In this document: piece by piece, positions 1 to 6,387 of the stretch
Layout of the letters: each line of letters begins with the position of its first letter
Position numbering within the stretch: the stretch's first letter is position 1
NCBI GenBank assembly: GCA_030604165.1
Contig: JAUVWK010000004.1
Coordinates: forward strand, 1 to 25,117
DNA length: 25,117 bases
DNA from: Alphaproteobacteria bacterium
Lineage (GTDB): Bacteria; Pseudomonadota; Alphaproteobacteria; UBA828
Direction of reading: 5' to 3'
Made by a program: the position numbers and the translations under genes
The notes under the pieces: model-generated
The model's input: the letters and a program-made list of their open reading frames with translations, nothing else
What the model was told of the DNA's origin: nothing
Database searches by the model: none

Positions 1-283
1 CGGCCAACGGCCGCATGTTGCCGCGCGGTTGCGCCAAGCTCAGGACAAGTTCCAGTATATCGTTGTCTGAAAAGGCTGTTTCTCCAACCTTGACCAGCTC
101 CTTCTGCAGGTCCTTCCGTCGTCCTTTCGGCTCAGACAAAAGCTCCTGCGCGCGTTTGCGCTCAGTAATGTCCCGTACCACGCCGCGAACCGCGGCTCTT
201 CCCTCGTGGCTGAAGGGCGTGCCGAACGAGTCCACTTCGATGACCTCGCCATCGAGGCGGACGAACTTCATTTCCATCGGCGG
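1..283 (-). pseudogene. Continuation of the multi-PAS frame beyond the amber codon: end of PAS 5 plus RadC-like N-terminal domain (cut by window edge)
   Basis: Directly after the TAG at 284-286 the same frame stays open to the window edge, about 94 codons. It first gives PPMEMKFVRLDGEVIEVD and then GVVRDITERKRAQE, the missing half of a PAS domain and its linker. It then gives GRRKDLQKELVKVGE and DNDILELVLSLAQPRG followed by NMRPLA. That last part matches, from memory, the N-terminal helical (UPF0758/HhH-type) region of RadC proteins, which typically read LxxRF, D.ELLEL.L, PR and KPLA in this order. The only nearby ATG codons (277 and 271) lie in the middle of PAS 5 and have no Shine-Dalgarno, so an independent gene start is unlikely. 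The stretch may be the tail of a recently inactivated gene, a readthrough product, or an effect of one wrong base. The JAB/MPN catalytic domain of RadC, if present, lies outside the window. Confidence 0.6.
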
Positions 284-2308
284 CTACGGCAGCCGATCGA
301 CCGTGACGCGCTCGATGCGCGATCGGACCGCGTCCCAGCAATCCGGATGGATGAAATCTCGTGCCGATTTCCCGATGATCGCGTACGGGCTTTCGGCTCC
401 CAACAGACGCGCACCGGCGGGATTGATGTACGTGATCGTGCCGCCGCAATGGACCCAGATGAGATCCGGAGCCAGCTCGACCAATTCTCGGTAGAGGTGC
501 TCGCTTTCGCCCAGTGCCCGCTCAATATGCTTGCGCTCGGTGATGTCCTGGTCGGTGCCGTTCATGCGGATCGGCCTGCCGGACTCAGCGAATTCGGCCT
601 TCCCTAGACCGTGCATCAAGCGTATGGCGCCGTCGGGGCGCACAATCCGGTATTCGATGTCATAAGGAACTCGTTTTTCGAGAGCGTCCCGGACCGCTAC
701 CTTGACGGAGTCCCTGTCCTCGGGGTGAATCAGCGAGAGAAACGCGTCGTAAGTGATTGCAAAGGCGCCATTTTCTTGGCCAAAAATGCGGTAATGCTCT
801 TCAGACCAATAGATTTCGTCGGCAACGATATTCCAATCCCAGTTGCCGAGGCGGGCAATGCGTTGCGCCTTGGCGAGGCTCCCCTCGCTGCGCCGCAAAG
901 CCTGTTCGGCATGCTGGTATTCAGTGACGTCTCGAACCGTGCCGCTCATTCGAAGCGCCTTGCCGGCGTCATCCAACTCGGTTTCGCCATGGTCGTGAAC
1001 AAACCGGATCATCCCGTCGGGGCGGACGATTCGGTATCTCGCGTCATAAGGAGTCTTGGTGTCGAGGGCCCGCTGTACTGCCTCTGCGAATGACTCTTTG
1101 TCCTCGGGGTGAACCAGCGTGAGGTATTTTTCGTAAGTGACTAGAAAGAAATCTTTTTCTTGACCGAAAATGCGATAGTGTTCGTCAGACCATGTGATCG
1201 TGTCGCTCAGAACATCCCAGTCCCAGCTGCCAAGCTGCGCGATACGCTGCGCCCTGGCGAGGCTCGCCTCGCTGTGTTGAAGCGCCTCTTCGGTCCGCTT
1301 GCGGTCAGTGATGTCGATCAGATATTGCAGGACGCCGCCATCCGCCGTCGGATAATCCCTCGTCTCGGTCCAGCTGCCGTTCCGAAACTGGAGTTCGAAC
1401 GGCACTCTCGCCTTGTTGCCTTTAAGACGCTGTTCGATATGGGCGCTCAGTTCGGCGTTGGACGAGGCCCACTCGCCACGGTCGTAGCCGGCGCGCACCA
1501 GATCCTCGTAGTGCACGCCGGGAACGATCAGATCGGAAATCGATTCGTGGATAGCGCGGTAACGCTCGTTGCACAGAACCAGGCGGTCTTCCGCGTCGTA
1601 GAGCGCGATACCGTCTGAGGCCTTCTCGATCGCTTCGACTAGGCGCTGTTCCGCGTAAGTGGCCCTGGCCTCGCTCTCCTTGAGGGCCTGCTCGACCCGC
1701 TGACGCTCGCTGATATCGATGACGACGGAAAAGTAGCCCTCGACCGTGCCATCTTGGGAAAGGTGTGGAACGTACGACCGTTGCACGACACGAGAATCTC
1801 CGTGTTTGTAGGGTACTTCGTCCACGCACGTATTTGCTTTGCCGGACAAGACCATATCGATATTTTTCTCGATCAGCCGATAAGCAGGCTCGCCAGATAT
1901 TTCTCTAATATGACGACCGACGATCTGCTCACTCGAAAGGCCAAACCAATCCTGATATTGCTTATTTCCGAACCGATAGCGCCGATCCTTGTCGACATGC
2001 GCGATCAGCGCCGGCACGGCGTCGATGATAAGCCGGAGTTGCGACGCACTCCTGTCCGCAATCTGCTCGGCCCGCCGGCGCGCGGCAATCGAATGTCGCA
2101 GCAAAAGGCCCGGAACGAGCAAGGCGAGGGCCGCGACTATGGTCGCCATGCCCACGATCTGCCAGCGCCCCGTCTGCGCCGCCTTCTCGGAATCGGCCGC
2201 CACAAGCGGAAAGATCAGCTCTTCAAGCGCGAATTCCCAGGCCGCCGAGAGCCCCAAAACCGAGAGCAGGATCAGGCCTATCAACAGGGAAACATGAGAA
2301 ATTTTCAT
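284..2308 (-). CDS. Membrane-anchored multi-PAS sensor protein, ended by an in-frame amber codon
   Basis: 674 codons from ATG at 2308 to TAG at 284-286. Two hydrophobic segments (about residues 5-22 and 49-70) flank a short presumably periplasmic loop. Then come tandem PAS domains at about 88-205, 222-340, 345-468 and 472-595, each ending in a DI(S/T)(E/D)R-type or DVTE-type linker, and a fifth PAS beginning at about 600. PAS 3 and 4 are near copies of each other (both carry AQRIA.LG.WDW, EHYRIFGQE and YRIVRPDG). The stop falls inside PAS 5. Past it the same frame continues with the rest of a PAS core and its DITERKRAQE linker, so the stop interrupts a longer gene. No kinase, GGDEF or EAL output domain is present before the stop. 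PAS domains bind ligands or cofactors and pass signals on; the ligand here is unknown. No clear Shine-Dalgarno precedes the start. Base composition is more A+T-rich than the core genes further right. Confidence 0.8.
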   Translation of the reverse strand: MKISHVSLLIGLILLSVLGLSAAWEFALEELIFPLVAADSEKAAQTGRWQIVGMATIVAALALLVPGLLLRHSIAARRRAEQIADRSASQLRLIIDAVPALIAHVDKDRRYRFGNKQYQDWFGLSSEQIVGRHIREISGEPAYRLIEKNIDMVLSGKANTCVDEVPYKHGDSRVVQRSYVPHLSQDGTVEGYFSVVIDISERQRVEQALKESEARATYAEQRLVEAIEKASDGIALYDAEDRLVLCNERYRAIHESISDLIVPGVHYEDLVRAGYDRGEWASSNAELSAHIEQRLKGNKARVPFELQFRNGSWTETRDYPTADGGVLQYLIDITDRKRTEEALQHSEASLARAQRIAQLGSWDWDVLSDTITWSDEHYRIFGQEKDFFLVTYEKYLTLVHPEDKESFAEAVQRALDTKTPYDARYRIVRPDGMIRFVHDHGETELDDAGKALRMSGTVRDVTEYQHAEQALRRSEGSLAKAQRIARLGNWDWNIVADEIYWSEEHYRIFGQENGAFAITYDAFLSLIHPEDRDSVKVAVRDALEKRVPYDIEYRIVRPDGAIRLMHGLGKAEFAESGRPIRMNGTDQDITERKHIERALGESEHLYRELVELAPDLIWVHCGGTITYINPAGARLLGAESPYAIIGKSARDFIHPDCWDAVRSRIERVTVDRLP

Positions 2309-2498
2309 GACTCAATCCACTGCGGCGCGAGCCGCGCCGGCTCCAAATTTGGCAGTGCGTAGGTGCCAATCGTCCTTTGTCCGGCGCCTTGACGCCGCCG
2401 TGTTGACGATCACGATATTGCAATTGAACCAGAGATCGGCACCGGGCTCAATTGCCAAACCGGCCTCCGACGCGCGCGGCGCGACAAATCGGGTCGAA

Positions 2499-3047
2499 TC
2501 AGATAGATCGAAGCGAGTTGCGGTCGCCCGATCCTGGGCGCTGGCGGCCCGTCCTTCGATGGAGCGCCGCCACGGCCTCCAGGGCTACGGATTTCGGGAT
2601 CCGTCGGTCTTTGAAGTGCTGCCGCGCACGCTGGTCGCGCCCGACGTGTGACAGGATGCGTGGCAGGTTGGCGTAAAAGCTCAACAGCTCTCCCAGGGAA
2701 ACCGGGCCACTCTCGACGCGGGCCTCAATGTTGGGCCAGAGTCGCGTCAAGTGGCTAGGTTTGACCCAAACCTCCCGCCACCCCGGTTCGCCGAAGATCA
2801 GATCGAACAATTGGTCGGGACGGTCGGTGTGATACTGGCTGAGCGCGTAGGCCAGGGGCATGATCGGCGCGCGGCCTTCGTTGCCGGCGCGTGACTCGCG
2901 GCCCGTGGCGTAGATCTCGGCGCTCTTTAGGCGCGCGAGAACCGCGTCGCGTGCCTTGGCAACATCGCCACTGAAATAGGCCTGCGCGACCCGCTCAATC
3001 GCTTGGGATAGCGGAATTTCGGCAAGCCTGGTCGGTCGGTGCTCCAC
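2499..3047 (-). CDS. Hypothetical protein, 182 aa, soluble
   Basis: The frame starts at GTG 3047; no ATG, GTG or TTG lies between it and the in-frame TAA just upstream (3072-3074). It ends with TGA at 2499. The product has no signal peptide or membrane segment. It is rich in Arg, Ala and Leu, with an amphipathic helical N-terminal half (AIERVAQAYFSGDVAKARDA) and a Trp-containing middle (GEPGWREVWV, then LTRLWPNIEARVE). The basic C-terminal tail is RRTGRQRPGSGDR. Codon use looks coding (G/C-ending third positions), and no competing frame in the stretch looks as good. I do not recognise the family. It lies 190 bp upstream of the multi-PAS gene on the same strand. The Shine-Dalgarno is poor, so the exact start is uncertain. 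Confidence 0.6.
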   Translation of the reverse strand: MEHRPTRLAEIPLSQAIERVAQAYFSGDVAKARDAVLARLKSAEIYATGRESRAGNEGRAPIMPLAYALSQYHTDRPDQLFDLIFGEPGWREVWVKPSHLTRLWPNIEARVESGPVSLGELLSFYANLPRILSHVGRDQRARQHFKDRRIPKSVALEAVAALHRRTGRQRPGSGDRNSLRSI

Positions 3048-3229
3048 GGGAGCGATGGTCCCATTGTCCGTTTAGGGAAGTCCTACCGATTGGCCCTGAA
3101 CTCGAGGCGCATTGCGGGCGAATTGCCTTTGATTTCCCCAAAAATTTGGCTCGACACCGGCGGGCGCCACGACCTAGTTCAGGCGATAATTCCGGTCGTG
3201 ATTTTTTTCATTCGATGTGACCTTTAACA

Positions 3230-3334
3230 CATACCGTGATCCCGTGGGCTGCTAGGTATGGGGGCATTCGTCATGCTCCCAAATCGTTCGTACCTCGGAG
3301 AAACTATGAAGCCCCGCCCCTGGCGGGGCTTTTT
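3230..3334 (+). ncRNA. Candidate structured small RNA with intrinsic terminator
   Basis: The plus strand carries an 8-bp hairpin at 3260-3267/3273-3280 (GGGGGCAT, loop TCGTC, ATGCTCCC, one G-U pair), enclosed by a 5-bp pair AGGTA (3254-3258) with TACCT (3291-3295). A perfect intrinsic terminator follows at 3310-3334. No plus-strand gene ends nearby that this terminator could serve: the flanking 182-aa gene points the other way. A short independent transcript is therefore the simplest explanation. The 5' end is a guess, because no convincing -35/-10 pair was found in 3180-3240. I do not recognise it as 6S, SRP, tmRNA or a known alphaproteobacterial sRNA family. Confidence 0.4.
3310..3334 (+). 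terminator. Strong intrinsic terminator
   Basis: Perfect 9-bp stem AGCCCCGCC / GGCGGGGCT with a 3-nt loop (CCT), followed directly by a T run (3330-3334). It points rightward and appears to end the candidate small RNA just upstream. Confidence 0.8.
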
Positions 3335-3462
3335 GTCGGCCGGCCGGTGCTCGGGCGAGTGGGGTCGTCGGCGGATCAAGGCGCGTGGTTCGACAGCAGG
3401 CCTATTGCTGTAAAATGATCAAATCAACTACCAGTACGCGCTATTTTGTATATTATCATTAC

Positions 3463-3702
3463 TTATAGTAGTATGTTCTTAAATTTCACACGCTTAATGA
3501 TTGATTTTATTTCAAACCCTGGTGCCAAGTCCGCGTTACGGAGTTGGATTAGAATTCTTTCAGTTCCTATTAAAAATCCAGTTAAATCAGGTCTCGGAGC
3601 ATAATTCGTCAAATCTGCCTCAGCCATGACGAGAATATGAAATCTGTCAACAGAATAAACCTCATTTACAAAGCAAAATGATCCTGTATTTTTGTACCCG
3701 GT
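3463..3702 (-). pseudogene. Relic coding fragment in the A+T-rich patch
   Basis: A minus-strand frame is open from just after a TAG (3703-3705) to a TAA at 3463-3465, 79 codons. It reads like real protein along its whole length, for example TGYKNTGSFCFVNEVYSVDR, then MAEADLTNYAPRPDLTG, then RILIQLRNADLAPGFEI and a Lys-rich end. The only normal start is ATG at 3627 (54 aa), with no Shine-Dalgarno, and the protein-like sequence continues upstream of it. This suggests the C-terminal end of a once longer gene rather than a small intact gene. Codon use is A/T-ending, unlike every neighbour, which fits DNA acquired from a lower-GC source. The family was not recognised. A real 54-aa gene cannot be excluded. 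Confidence 0.4.
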
Positions 3703-3758
3703 CTACTTACGAACAAGGTAGGCTTGAGTGAACAATAACTTTGCAGGAGAGCTGGGGC

Positions 3759-4019
3759 ATGCCTGATATACTAGATACGGTCAGGAAATGGATCACACAG
3801 CTCGTTGAATTAGGCCTGTTGCTCATCGCAATCGGCATCGTCGTGCAGATTCTATTCGGTCGCGACGTGGCGTTCCTGCCGGGCGATATCGTTGGGAACA
3901 TCATCAACGTCGTCGACAAGCTTGGCGATGGTGGCCTAGCCGGTCTCATCGCTCTCGGTATTATCGTGTGGTTGTTCTGGAGGCGGAAGCTCTTCGGCTC
4001 CGGATCGAGCGGCCAATAA
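3759..4019 (+). CDS. Small two-helix membrane protein, 86 aa
   Basis: ATG at 3759 is preceded by AGGAG at 3745-3749, a good Shine-Dalgarno. An in-frame TTG at 3741 overlaps that site and is less likely to be the start. The product has a short amphipathic N-terminus (MPDILDTVRKWITQLVE), a hydrophobic helix (about 18-33, LGLLLIAIGIVVQIL), a Gly/Asp-containing loop (GRDVAFLPGDIVGNIINVVD) and a second helix (about 61-76, GGLAGLIALGIIVWLF). It ends with a basic RRK and a Gly/Ser tail, so both ends are probably cytoplasmic. No catalytic motif is visible and I cannot name the function. It stands alone on the plus strand and is followed by a long hairpin at 4099-4130, consistent with a one-gene transcript. 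Confidence 0.75.
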   Translation: MPDILDTVRKWITQLVELGLLLIAIGIVVQILFGRDVAFLPGDIVGNIINVVDKLGDGGLAGLIALGIIVWLFWRRKLFGSGSSGQ

Positions 4020-4098
4020 TAAGGCCGTAATACCCATCCCCGGGGCCCGGCCTCTCCATGCCGGCCGAGTCGCAAGGGATTGGGTGAGTACAGAAACT

Positions 4099-4137
4099 AC
4101 TGGGCTATCGACATCCGTCGATAGCCCAGTTTCATTT
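4099..4137. terminator. Long hairpin terminator between convergent small membrane-protein genes
   Basis: Perfect 14-bp stem (ACTGGGCTATCGAC at 4099-4112 with its complement at 4117-4130), loop ATCC. It is followed on the plus strand by TTCATTT, and on the minus strand by a weaker T-containing stretch. It lies 79 bp after the 86-aa gene and 79 bp from the end of the oppositely oriented 89-aa gene, so it may stop transcription from both sides. Confidence 0.7.
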
Positions 4138-4216
4138 CAAGCAATTACGATTCCGCGCGGGGCCAACCTGACCTCTCGCCGCAACCGCCGCCAAACAAAC
4201 TCTCCGCGGGTCGGCG

Positions 4217-4486
4217 TCACTCTGTCAGTTCGAGTGTCGAATCCGTGGATTCGAGTGTCGAATCCGTGGAAAAGTCGCTGTCCAGCATGATATCGAACGC
4301 CGGTTCAGGCGTGGTGAAGCCAAACTCGGGGATTGCCGTCAGCCACCACGGAGTCCCCAGAACGAAGATCAGCAGCACCAAGGCCATGATCAGCTTTCGA
4401 AACAACAAAGGGCCTCGACCGCTATCTGCCGGTCGGGCCGGCTCGTACGACGCCGGGTTCTCAGGGTTCGAATCTAGAGTAGCCAT
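4217..4486 (-). CDS. Small single-pass membrane protein with a repeated acidic tail, 89 aa
   Basis: ATG at 4486 to TGA at 4217. Residues 1-28 are polar (MATLDSNPENPASYEPARPA...), 30-50 form one membrane helix (KLIMALVLLIFVLGTPWWLT), and the rest is an acidic Ser/Thr/Asp tail. The tail contains two copies of the heptapeptide STDSTLE, made by a perfect 21-bp tandem repeat. The sequence shows no recognisable domain. The positive residues before the helix suggest a cytoplasmic N-terminus with the acidic tail outside. A plausible promoter lies at 4523-4552. It follows hflX on the same strand after a 121-bp gap. The Shine-Dalgarno is weak. Confidence 0.6.
   Translation of the reverse strand: MATLDSNPENPASYEPARPADSGRGPLLFRKLIMALVLLIFVLGTPWWLTAIPEFGFTTPEPAFDIMLDSDFSTDSTLESTDSTLELTE
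4229..4270. repeat. Perfect 21-bp tandem repeat, two copies
   Basis: The sequence at 4229-4249 is repeated exactly at 4250-4270. It starts ttcgagtgtcg and ends atccgtgga. A length of 21 keeps the frame, so it adds seven residues (STDSTLE) to the tail of the 89-aa membrane protein. Confidence 0.95.
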
Positions 4487-4522
4487 GATGTCATTGGCCC
4501 GTTTTCAATTTCCATTGAGCGA

Positions 4523-4552
4523 ATTATTGTCTCAAACCGAAGTTCTGAGCAA
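4523..4552 (-). promoter_or_regulatory. Candidate sigma-70 promoter for the 89-aa membrane protein
   Basis: Read on the minus strand: TTGCTC (4547-4552), an 18-bp spacer, then AATAAT (4523-4528; five of six match TATAAT). The start codon lies 36 bp further on at 4486. The surrounding gap is A+T-rich compared with hflX. Confidence 0.4.
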
Positions 4553-4607
4553 TAGAATGTTATCAGTGGCGAAAGACGGGCCCGGTGCCGACCAAGCGAA
4601 GACCGCG

Positions 4608-6014
4608 CTAGGCCAGGGCCGGAGCGGTTTCGGCGAGCACGCCGCGCCGGCTCATCACACGTTCGGCGTCAGCGGAGCTCAGCAATACCTTGAAGCATGC
4701 ATGCGTCTCGTTATCGGCTCGGCCGATGACCTGACCATGACGATAGAGCCAGGCGACGGTGGCGCCGTCGGACAGCGCGACTTTGAGTTCGACCGTGCGG
4801 CGGGCCCGCCCGAGCGACACCGCCACGGCGTCGAGCACCGCATCGAGGCCCTCCCCCGTCGCCGCGGAAGCCAGCACACGCAACGGCTCGTGGTCGACCG
4901 TCACGCCAATCTGCGCCCGCTGCTCGGCAGTCAGCAAATCGATTTTGTTGAAAACCTCGACCAGGCCGGCCTCGACTTTGCCTTCCAGACCGAGCGCGCT
5001 CAGCACGCGGTGCACATCGTCGCGCTGCGCCGCCGCGTCGGAATTCGCGATATCGCGGACATGAACGATGACGTCCGCTTCCACAAGCTCTTCCAAGGTG
5101 GCATGAAAGGCCGCCACCAGGTCATGCGGCAATTCAGAGATAAAGCCAACCGTATCCGACAGGATGACACGTTGACCGGACGGCAGCTTCACGCCCCGCA
5201 TGGTCGGATCCAGGGTCTCGAACAAGCGCTCGCTCGCGCCGACCGCGGCACCGGTGAGACGATTGAACAGGGTGGATTTCCCGGCATTGGTGTAGCCCAC
5301 GAGGGCAATGATCGGATACGGCACCCGGCGCCGGGCCGTGCGGTGCAGGCTTCGGGTGCGCGAGACGCCCGCCAGCTCGCGCTTGAGCCGGGTGATACGG
5401 TTGCGGATCTGCCGGCGGTCCGCCTCGATCTGAGTTTCGCCGGGCCCGCCCATGAAGCCGAAGCCGCCGCGCTGGCGCTCCAAATGGGTCCAGGATCGGA
5501 CCAAACGGCTACGCTGATAAGATAGGGCCGCGAGCTCGACTTGCAGGCGCCCCTCGCGGGTCCGCGCGCGGTCCCCGAAAATTTCCAGAATCAGCGCCGT
5601 CCGGTCGATCACCTTGCAATGCCAGGCGCGTTCGAGGTTGCGCTGTTGCACCGCGGAAAGCTGACCGTCGACGATGACGACGTCGGCCTCAAGGGCGGCG
5701 ACAACACCCTCGAGCGCCGCGACCTTGCCGGCGCCGAGCAACGTCGCCGGACGCGGCTGAACCACGGTCACGACTTGGCTGTGAACGACATCGAGCCCAA
5801 TAGCGCGCGCCAGACTGACCGCCTCTTGGAGACGGTATTCCACGGCCCGCGTCGTCGCAACCGGGCGACCGTCTTGGCGGTTCGTCCGACGTCGCCGCCG
5901 ACTGCGTATGACCGGATGCAGAACGCAGACGCGTTCCCCGGTTGGCGCCGTCGGACGCGCCGCCTTGCGCGGCCCGTCAGGTCTCTGCGTCGTCTTCCTC
6001 CTTGCCGGGATCAA
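4608..6014 (-). CDS. hflX: GTPase HflX
   Basis: Ribosome-associated GTPase that can split stalled or heat-damaged ribosomes. The HflX-specific N-terminal domain is followed by GGPGETQIEADRR (about 189-201), the coiled-coil linker, and the G domain: GYTNAGKS (240-247), DTVGFISELPHDL (from 287), FNKID and a SAATGEGLD G5 region. The C-terminus is a short beta-rich domain, as usual. The start is uncertain. The family-like sequence begins before the ERVCVLHPVI segment, yet the only normal in-frame starts are TTG 6014 (used here, 468 aa, overlapping hfq by 38 nt) and ATG 6068 (92-nt overlap, unlikely). A perfect AAGGAGGAA lies at the end of hfq (5995-6003) with only ACG or CTG codons at the right distance. 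It is directly downstream of hfq, the usual arrangement in Proteobacteria. Confidence 0.93.
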   Translation of the reverse strand: MIPARRKTTQRPDGPRKAARPTAPTGERVCVLHPVIRSRRRRRTNRQDGRPVATTRAVEYRLQEAVSLARAIGLDVVHSQVVTVVQPRPATLLGAGKVAALEGVVAALEADVVIVDGQLSAVQQRNLERAWHCKVIDRTALILEIFGDRARTREGRLQVELAALSYQRSRLVRSWTHLERQRGGFGFMGGPGETQIEADRRQIRNRITRLKRELAGVSRTRSLHRTARRRVPYPIIALVGYTNAGKSTLFNRLTGAAVGASERLFETLDPTMRGVKLPSGQRVILSDTVGFISELPHDLVAAFHATLEELVEADVIVHVRDIANSDAAAQRDDVHRVLSALGLEGKVEAGLVEVFNKIDLLTAEQRAQIGVTVDHEPLRVLASAATGEGLDAVLDAVAVSLGRARRTVELKVALSDGATVAWLYRHGQVIGRADNETHACFKVLLSSADAERVMSRRGVLAETAPALA

Positions 6015-6234
6015 ACAGTTGGATGGGCTGACCCGGCATAACCGTCGATATCGCGTGCTTATAAACAAGCTGCGAATGGTTGTCCCGGCGCAGCAAAACG
6101 CAGAAATTATCGAACCAGGTTATGACGCCTTGGAGTTTCACCCCGTTCACCAGAAATACCGTTACCGGCAGCTTGTTCTTTCGGACGTGATTCAGAAATA
6201 CGTCCTGCAGATTCTGGGACTTTTCTCCTGACAT
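5977..6234 (-). CDS. hfq: RNA chaperone Hfq
   Basis: 85-aa Sm-like protein that forms a hexameric ring and pairs small RNAs with mRNAs. The sequence shows the N-terminal QNLQDVFLNHVRKNK (proximal-face Gln and basic residues), the Sm1 region VTVFLVNGVKLQGVITWFDNFCVLL and the Sm2 motif with YKHAIST. The short acidic tail (KEEDDAET) is typical of alphaproteobacterial Hfq. A G-rich Shine-Dalgarno lies just before ATG 6234. It is co-directional with hflX, which overlaps its end, and is separated from the HAD gene upstream by about 150 bp, so it may also have its own promoter. Confidence 0.98.
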   Translation of the reverse strand: MSGEKSQNLQDVFLNHVRKNKLPVTVFLVNGVKLQGVITWFDNFCVLLRRDNHSQLVYKHAISTVMPGQPIQLFDPGKEEDDAET

Positions 6235-6318
6235 TGCGGTCCCCCCGTCTCTTTTCTGTCGTTATTCGGGGCGACTCAAACGCCGTTCCAAAAAACCGTC
6301 GACGCTCAAATCATTTGC

Positions 6319-6368
6319 GGCACGCCGTGCCCACCCCCTTGAGCAAGCAGGGACGGTTCGACCCGTCC
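6319..6368. promoter_or_regulatory. Two inverted repeats upstream of hfq
   Basis: GGCACG-C-CGTGCC is a perfect palindrome at 6319-6331, and GGACGG / CCGTCC forms a 6-bp stem at 6351-6368. Neither is followed by a T run in the direction of hfq transcription, so they do not look like terminators. They could be operator sites or mRNA structure in the HAD-hfq gap. Role unknown. Confidence 0.25.
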
Positions 6369-6387
6369 GCTTCGCCCATACCGCCCA

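Larger units (their letters stand above)
3048..3758. other. Gene-poor stretch of about 700 bp with a base-composition shift
   Basis: No full-length gene was recognised here. From left to right it holds upstream DNA of the 182-aa gene (3048-3200), a candidate small RNA ending in a strong terminator (3230-3334), a short G+C-rich spacer, and then, from about 3405 to 3720, a patch that is much more A+T-rich than anything else in the window. That patch contains a relic coding fragment on the minus strand (3463-3702). The last part (3720-3758) is the leader of the small membrane protein, with a Shine-Dalgarno at 3745-3749. No transposase, integrase or clear target-site duplication was seen at the edges of the patch. 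Confidence 0.6.

Noticed and set aside
3236..3418. 60-codon plus-strand frame across the sRNA candidate
   Set aside because: It reads straight through the terminator stem and has no Shine-Dalgarno or protein-like pattern.
4245..5525. Plus-strand open frame antisense to hflX
   Set aside because: The minus strand carries complete HflX motifs; the plus frame has no recognisable domain and atypical composition.
6317..6332. Sigma-54-like site upstream of hfq
   Set aside because: GGCACG is present, but the GC element is not at the required 10-bp spacing; the match comes from a palindrome.
6351..6368. Hairpin after the HAD-hfq boundary as a terminator
   Set aside because: The 6-bp stem has no T run on either strand.
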